A DNA stretch of 64,000 nt from JL08 sp039969355 (GTDB lineage: Bacteria; Pseudomonadota; Alphaproteobacteria; Rhodobacterales; Rhodobacteraceae), in contig JBDVOA010000017.1 of assembly GCA_039969355.1 (NCBI GenBank), positions 1-64,000 on the forward strand. The letters are read 5' to 3'. The notes beneath the pieces were generated by a model. That model saw only the letters and a list, made by a program, of their open reading frames with translations. It was not told where the DNA came from and searched no databases. This document shows positions 59,949-64,000 of this stretch, piece after piece (positions within the stretch are counted from its first letter, which is position 1; each line of letters begins with the position of its first letter). Position numbers and translations under genes: made by a program.

Positions 59949-60227
59949 CTGTTTCAGAATCGAGACCGAGAAGAAATCATGTAGGAGCGCGGCGTCGGAG
60001 TTGACCATGCAACTCTGAGTCGATGAGTGATCAAACATCTGAACAACATCATTGAACAAGACTAAAGGTTCATCAAGAAGCTGACGCAGCTACTGAAATG
60101 ATTCAAATCCTTCCGCTCGGCTTCCGCAAACCTGGTAAGCGTCGGGATAGCGAACATGATCCGCAAACGGCAATTCGACCCATTTGATCAATCTCCATTC
60201 CTACAATGCGCGACACTCGTTGGATAA
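59949..60227 (+). pseudogene. Decayed IS6-family transposase relic
   Basis: In one plus-strand frame the relic reads LFQNRDREEIM-stop-ERGVGVDHATLSR-stop. It continues as IKHLNNIIEQD-stop-RFIKKLTQLLK-stop and FKSFRSASANLVSVGIANMIRKRQF. IS6-type transposases contain the N-terminal stretch around LEEIMAERGVxVDHATxxRWV and a C-terminal stretch like LNNIIEQDHRFIKK followed by FKSFRSA...IRKxQ. The middle (about 110 residues with the catalytic acidic residues) is missing and there are in-frame stops at 59982, 60024, 60063 and 60099. No terminal repeats are seen. It lies beyond the end of the nar operon, just past DUF2478. Confidence 0.75.
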
Positions 60228-60259
60228 CTATGTCCGGCAATACGAGGCATTCCACCGCG

Positions 60260-60778
60260 CTACACGGTTTGCGCCGGAACCGCCTGACCATCGAACCATT
60301 CCAGTAGGGCTTGACCATTTGGTTGAAGTTCAACCGCGCAATCCCCTGAAAATTCAAGGAAGGCCTTCAAGTTTTGTTGATTGACAGCTGTCAATACCGG
60401 CACAGCATTGCAGATGGCGTGTGCTATCAGTTCGCGAAACCCGCGGCCATCGGCCTCATGCTTGCCGAACTTATTGACTATCAGGAGTTCAGTTTCGGGT
60501 AAGAGACGTTTCTGAACTTCGCTTACAGCTTGCTCAAGTGCCGCGGGATCCAAGCGACAACCGCGGGCGTTTTTGCCTAACGATTGAGAAATACGGATGG
60601 TGGGCCCATCAGGTAGCACAAGCGCGTCCATGTCGCACCCATTGGCGTCTTTGCAGGTTACATTGCTTTGAACAACCCCGACCACGGCGGTTTCAGCCAT
60701 CTGGTGCAAGGAGGCGAACATGCTGAGTAGACGATCAGTTTCACCGGGATTTTCTGACAAGACATAGCCAAGCGTCAT
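60260..60778 (-). CDS. DUF2478 protein (nar-operon associated)
   Basis: 172 residues of the DUF2478 family: start MTLGYVLSENPGETDRLLSM, then VVQSNVTCKDANGCDMDALVL, ISQSLGKNARGCRLDPAALE and LLIVNKFGKHEADGRGFRELI. The last phrase resembles an NKFG base-recognition motif of nucleotide-binding proteins. The family often stands near molybdoenzyme genes; the function is not known. It is last in the nar run, 46 bases after the carbonic anhydrase. The start is taken at ATG 60778; 38 upstream codons are open. Confidence 0.85.
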   Translation of the reverse strand: MTLGYVLSENPGETDRLLSMFASLHQMAETAVVGVVQSNVTCKDANGCDMDALVLPDGPTIRISQSLGKNARGCRLDPAALEQAVSEVQKRLLPETELLIVNKFGKHEADGRGFRELIAHAICNAVPVLTAVNQQNLKAFLEFSGDCAVELQPNGQALLEWFDGQAVPAQTV

Positions 60779-60824
60779 TCTTTGGTCTCCGTTATTGAAT
60801 CGTAATGGATATTCGCGGCATATT

Positions 60825-61442
60825 TCAGTTGGCAAGATTCGTTTTGATGTGCCCGTGTGCGATCGTGCAATCCAGATTGCGCAACAGCCCATCTTTCAGG
60901 CCATAGATAAGCCCGTGCACTGCGATTTGGTCGTCACGCGCCCAAGCACGTTGCAATATCGGCGTTTCGGCAACACGCATGACACCTTCGATTACGTTCA
61001 GTTCTGCCAACCGATCCCGACGGGCCTCGGCATCAGTGACACAGGCAAGGTCTATCGAGTAGTGCCGCGCCAGACGGCGAATGGGTTCAAGCCAGTGATC
61101 TGCAAGACCATGCGGCAAATCCTCGGTCGCGGCTTTGACGCCCCCACAGCCATAATGGCCACAAACGATAATCTCGCGGATTTTCAGCGCATCGACAGCG
61201 AATTCCAGGGCGGAAAGAAGGTTCATATCCGATGAGTGGACGACATTGGCGACATTGCGATGAACAAAAACCTCACCAGGATCAAGCCCCGCAACGACAT
61301 TGGCAGGCACACGGCTATCTGAACATCCGATCCAGAAAAATTCGGGTGTCTGACGGGTGGCCAAATGCGCGAAATAACCGGGCTCGTCGGCGTTGCGTTC
61401 GGCTGACCACTCGCGGTTGCGTTGCAAAAGATCGTTCAGCAT
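60825..61442 (-). CDS. Beta-class carbonic anhydrase
   Basis: 205 residues with the zinc ligands and dyad CSDSRV (Cys40, Asp42, Arg44) and CGHYGCGG (His96, Cys99). It interconverts CO2 and bicarbonate. Its place within the nitrate reductase operon, 14 bases after the PpiC-type gene, hints at a link to anaerobic metabolism. Confidence 0.95.
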   Translation of the reverse strand: MLNDLLQRNREWSAERNADEPGYFAHLATRQTPEFFWIGCSDSRVPANVVAGLDPGEVFVHRNVANVVHSSDMNLLSALEFAVDALKIREIIVCGHYGCGGVKAATEDLPHGLADHWLEPIRRLARHYSIDLACVTDAEARRDRLAELNVIEGVMRVAETPILQRAWARDDQIAVHGLIYGLKDGLLRNLDCTIAHGHIKTNLAN

Positions 61443-61456
61443 GGCCCTTCGTCCTG

Positions 61457-62254
61457 TCAGGCAGCGATATCAATGTTGAGGCCGGTGATCTTAGCCTTTT
61501 CCAGCAAATCGGCCGTAAAAGATTGTGCCGCGCGCACCCAGTTGGCTTTTTCACAGGCCTCAGCCAGTCGCGGCTTCACGCTATCAAATGGTAGGATTGC
61601 GCCCTCGGCCCGCGCATCCAGCCGCAGGATATGAAACCCATAGCGGGTTTCGACCAGTTCGGGATGGATTATGCCCAGACTGGCCGCCCGAAGGGCCGAT
61701 TCGAATTCGGGAACAGTATCGCGGCTGCTAATCTGGCCAAGCTGACCATTGGAGTCGCGTGAGGCGCAGGCGCTCTCGGCTCGTGCGATCTCAGCAAAAC
61801 GTTTGGGATTGGCACACAGCATTTGCAGGACGCCTTCGGCATGTTCACGCAGGGATTGCCGGGCTTCATCATCTGGTGCCGCAGCAAACAGGATATGCGC
61901 TGGTTGAAACAACGAGGGCGCGCGATGCGCATCAGGGTTTCGATCATAGATCGCCCGCAGGGTGGCTTCGTTCACAGGTTCGGGTGTCACACCCGCGTCG
62001 AGCGTTTCACGAATCAGCGCTTCGTCTATGGTTTCCACCTTGCCCGGTGCAACTTCTTGTGGCTGAGCGGTGAAGCCCCGGTTTTCGGCCTCTTCCAGCA
62101 ATAAGTGTCGGATGGCCAGTGCTCGGGCGGCTTTGCGCCATGCGATGCCCGGCTTGCCTGCAGGCGCGTTGTGGTTTTGAGCCTCGGCGGCGATATCCGC
62201 CGAGGTTAGTGTGGTGCCATTCACCACGATGTCAGGGAAAAGTGCTACGCTCAT
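61457..62254 (-). CDS. Peptidylprolyl isomerase (PpiC/parvulin type) of the nar operon
   Basis: 265 residues. The parvulin core is visible at about 131-235: PAHILFAAAPDDEARQSLREHAEGVL, SACASRDSNGQLGQISSRDTVPEFE and VETRYGFHILRLD. No signal peptide is seen, so it acts in the cytoplasm, probably helping NarG/H fold, like NifM does for nitrogenase. GGGGGAG precedes the ATG at 62254, four bases after narI; eight earlier codons are not used. Confidence 0.9.
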   Translation of the reverse strand: MSVALFPDIVVNGTTLTSADIAAEAQNHNAPAGKPGIAWRKAARALAIRHLLLEEAENRGFTAQPQEVAPGKVETIDEALIRETLDAGVTPEPVNEATLRAIYDRNPDAHRAPSLFQPAHILFAAAPDDEARQSLREHAEGVLQMLCANPKRFAEIARAESACASRDSNGQLGQISSRDTVPEFESALRAASLGIIHPELVETRYGFHILRLDARAEGAILPFDSVKPRLAEACEKANWVRAAQSFTADLLEKAKITGLNIDIAA

Positions 62255-62258
62255 CGGA

Positions 62259-62972
62259 TTACTCCCCCGGTGTCGCATTGCGGTCAGGCAAAGGCTTAGA
62301 TCTGCGCGAACGCACGACCTGATAACCGGGCCGAGTTAAATAACGCAGGGGCACCGAAAGCATGTGCACCAGCCGTGTGAATGGAAACAGCAGGAAGATT
62401 GTGAGGCCCAGAAACAGGTGCAGTTTAAAAATTGCGGCCACGTTTTCGACATAACTGGCGGCATTGGGATCAAAGGTAAAGATACCCAAAGCCCACGACA
62501 TGAATTTGGTCATCTCGTGTCCATCAAGATGTTGAAGCGATACCAGGATTGTTCCCAACCCCAGAACCAACTGCGCTAGCAACAGCCCCAGAATGCCAAT
62601 ATCTGCAAAACTGGATGTGCGGCGAATGCGGGGATCTGTCCAACGCCGATGAAACAGCATGCCGCCTCCGACGAGTGCCATCACTCCGGCAATGCCGCCC
62701 GCGACAACCGCCAGCGTTTGCTTAAAACCGTGGCTGATCCCGAATGCATCAAAAACCTGGATCGGAGTCAAAAGACCAACAAGGTGACCGAAAAAGATGA
62801 TCAGAATCCCGACGTGAAACAAGACTGAACCAATGACAAGCTGCTTTCGTCTGAGCAGCTGGCTGGAGCTTGATTTCCAGGTAAAAGGATCGGTCTCGTA
62901 CCGGGCGATCGAGCCAATTATCATCACCGACAAGGCGATATAGGGATAAATACCAAAGAAAAAGTAATGCAT
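62259..62972 (-). CDS. narI: Respiratory nitrate reductase gamma subunit (cytochrome b)
   Basis: 237 residues, five hydrophobic helices, with FFFGIYPYIALSVMIIGSIARY at the start and the haem-ligating histidines in SVLFHVGILIIFFGHLVG and later AIFKLHLFLGLTIFLLFPFTRLVHM. NarI anchors NarGH to the inner membrane and oxidises quinol. It follows narJ by 14 bases. Confidence 0.96.
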   Translation of the reverse strand: MHYFFFGIYPYIALSVMIIGSIARYETDPFTWKSSSSQLLRRKQLVIGSVLFHVGILIIFFGHLVGLLTPIQVFDAFGISHGFKQTLAVVAGGIAGVMALVGGGMLFHRRWTDPRIRRTSSFADIGILGLLLAQLVLGLGTILVSLQHLDGHEMTKFMSWALGIFTFDPNAASYVENVAAIFKLHLFLGLTIFLLFPFTRLVHMLSVPLRYLTRPGYQVVRSRRSKPLPDRNATPGE

Positions 62973-62986
62973 CTCGGCCTCCTTTA

Positions 62987-63712
62987 TTATTCTGCCGCGT
63001 GGGGCGTGTGCCCCGGAGCAGGGTTACTCGGGGTGTCCATCTTGGACAGCATTTCGCGCACTTGGGGGCAGTCACCGTTTGGATCCGGGCCGAAAGTGAC
63101 TTCACTTTCCTCCCAGACAGCATCAAGTGCTTCGAGATCCTCTGGGTCGTCGTCCGGCTGTTCAAGCATTTCCGCCAGAGCCGCCTTGTTGGGCTTGGCC
63201 TTTGCAATCTGCAAAAGGGCGGTGAAAACAGAGGCGTACCCGCTTTCGCGACGCGTTAACCGCGTGCTAAGTGCTTCCAGAATATGTGCCGCATCGGTTA
63301 GCACCTCCTGCATTTCGCCAAAGGGGCGCATGGCGAGGAATTCAAGTAACACCGGCAAGTGATCAGGCAGCTCGGATGTGGCTGGATCAAAGCCCGCCTC
63401 GCGGTAGGTTTCAACCAGACTGACCATTGCACCACCCCGATCGCGGCTTTCACCGTGAACATGCTCAAACAGGTTAAGCGACAAGGTGCGCGAGCGGTCA
63501 AAGAGTGCCACATAGGTTTCCTGAAGTATGTAGATATCGGACTCTCTCAAAGCTTCCAAAATCGGTCTGAGTGACCGGCGTTGTGCTGTTGTCATCCGTG
63601 TGTCCGACAGGATCACCGCCGAGATTTCGGGCATCGCAGCCTGTAACTCGGTCGTGGGGTAACTGAGGATCAGCGACAGGGCTTTGAGCGTTCTGTCAAA
63701 GGTATGGGACAT
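62987..63712 (-). CDS. narJ: Nitrate reductase molybdenum cofactor assembly chaperone
   Basis: 241 residues, all-helical NarJ/TorD type: TFDRTLKALSLILSYPTTELQ, YVALFDRSRTLSLNLFEHVHGESRDRG and LPDHLPVLLEFLA, with an acidic C-terminal tail. It keeps apo-NarG ready for cofactor insertion. The start overlaps the narH stop by one base. Confidence 0.95.
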   Translation of the reverse strand: MSHTFDRTLKALSLILSYPTTELQAAMPEISAVILSDTRMTTAQRRSLRPILEALRESDIYILQETYVALFDRSRTLSLNLFEHVHGESRDRGGAMVSLVETYREAGFDPATSELPDHLPVLLEFLAMRPFGEMQEVLTDAAHILEALSTRLTRRESGYASVFTALLQIAKAKPNKAALAEMLEQPDDDPEDLEALDAVWEESEVTFGPDPNGDCPQVREMLSKMDTPSNPAPGHTPHAAE

Positions 63713-64000
63713 TATATCGCCTCCGGCATTTTAAGGGGTCGAGATTTGCCGCCAAAGAGAGAACCTTTTGAGACGCCGGTCGAGCACCCGTTGCTATCGG
63801 TGAAGCCACAGCCGCCGCGCAAATCATATGCCTCTTCGACTTGTTCGCGGTGGGTGGTCGGGATCACGAAGCGATCCTCGTAATCCGCCAGCGCCATAAT
63901 CTTGTACATATCCTCGATCACCCGGCCACTGAGACCGACACGGGCCGCAATGGCCTCGTCAATCACGCCGTCCACAGTTTTTGAGCGCATATAGGCGCGC
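63712..64000 (-). CDS. narH: Respiratory nitrate reductase beta subunit, C-terminal part (cut by window edge)
   Basis: About 96 C-terminal codons of NarH, the four-cluster iron-sulfur subunit that connects NarI and NarG. The segment MYKIMALADYEDRFVIPTTHRE and the following GGCGFTDSNGCS match the end of NarH. The frame continues past position 64000; narG should lie beyond. It is followed without gap by narJ. Confidence 0.93.
   Translation of the reverse strand, partial: RAYMRSKTVDGVIDEAIAARVGLSGRVIEDMYKIMALADYEDRFVIPTTHREQVEEAYDLRGGCGFTDSNGCSTGVSKGSLFGGKSRPLKMPEAI

Noticed and set aside
59697..59981. 95-codon plus-strand ORF upstream of acs
   Set aside because: Its end is part of the IS6 relic frame and the rest has no protein-like features; treated as remnant or non-coding.

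Overview
The window is a stretch of alphaproteobacterial chromosome that looks like the marine Roseobacter group (Rhodobacteraceae). Signs are the gene families present (MsrPQ, DUF1127, DUF3035, DUF1674, DUF2783, a Hint-domain protein, an N-terminally Cys-extended DinB, C-minus L36), the alphaproteobacterial style of the stress promoters and the rRNA leader, and a genus-typical branched-chain-type ABC cluster flanked by CoA ligases. No replication, CRISPR or prophage module is seen. The only mobile trace is a decayed IS6-type transposase relic near 60 kb.

Layout. 1-1340: the 5' two thirds of a 16S rRNA gene (minus) with leader, boxA-like site and promoter. 1.6-3.6 kb: msrP - merF - GDCCVxC protein - msrQ on the minus strand. 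3.9-12.1 kb: housekeeping and stress genes (fasciclin protein, HAD phosphatase, clpB, pyrF, dinB, an N-formylglutamate amidohydrolase, tRNA-Val, rpmJ). 12.2-15.1 kb: an iron-uptake substrate-binding protein with a candidate iron-responsive operator, convergent with its permease. 15.3-24.3 kb: a GFA-family gene, then a seven-gene minus-strand cluster (two CoA ligases and a five-part Liv-type ABC transporter). 24.6-27.35 kb: an M3 peptidase, then two DUF1127 genes followed by three regularly spaced hairpins with CCUCCC-type loops, which I read as a cuckoo/CcsR-like RNA behind an RpoH-like promoter. 27.4-36 kb: a seven-gene minus-strand run rsmB - heparinase-like - purH - lspA - DUF3035 lipoprotein - two M16 peptidases. 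36-44.7 kb: dapB, rbfA, a phosphodiester glycosidase, truB, DUF1643, an acidic membrane protein, a Hint protein, a DMT permease and pncB. 44.9-49.3 kb: an aromatic-degradation-type cluster (DUF2783, FAD hydroxylase, MBL protein, divergent MarR regulator and maiA). 49.6-59.4 kb: a GH25 lysozyme and an acetate-assimilation region (acs - adk - DUF4212 - sodium:solute symporter - DUF294/CBS/cNMP protein - small membrane protein - membrane-tethered DEDDh exonuclease). 59.4-64 kb: an AT-rich regulatory region, the IS6 relic, and the 3' part of a respiratory nitrate reductase operon (narH 3' end, narJ, narI, PpiC-type isomerase, carbonic anhydrase, DUF2478).

How the parts work together. The clearest regulatory unit is the DUF1127/cuckoo locus: stress promoter, paired palindromes over the start site, two small proteins, structured RNA and a strong terminator. 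clpB has a promoter of the same class. acs and adk overlap by four bases, which pairs an AMP-producing enzyme with the enzyme that recycles AMP, next to a probable acetate or short-acid symporter. Intrinsic terminators sit directly before the ribosome binding sites of the HAD gene and the DUF294 gene, suggesting those genes depend on read-through or on upstream internal promoters.
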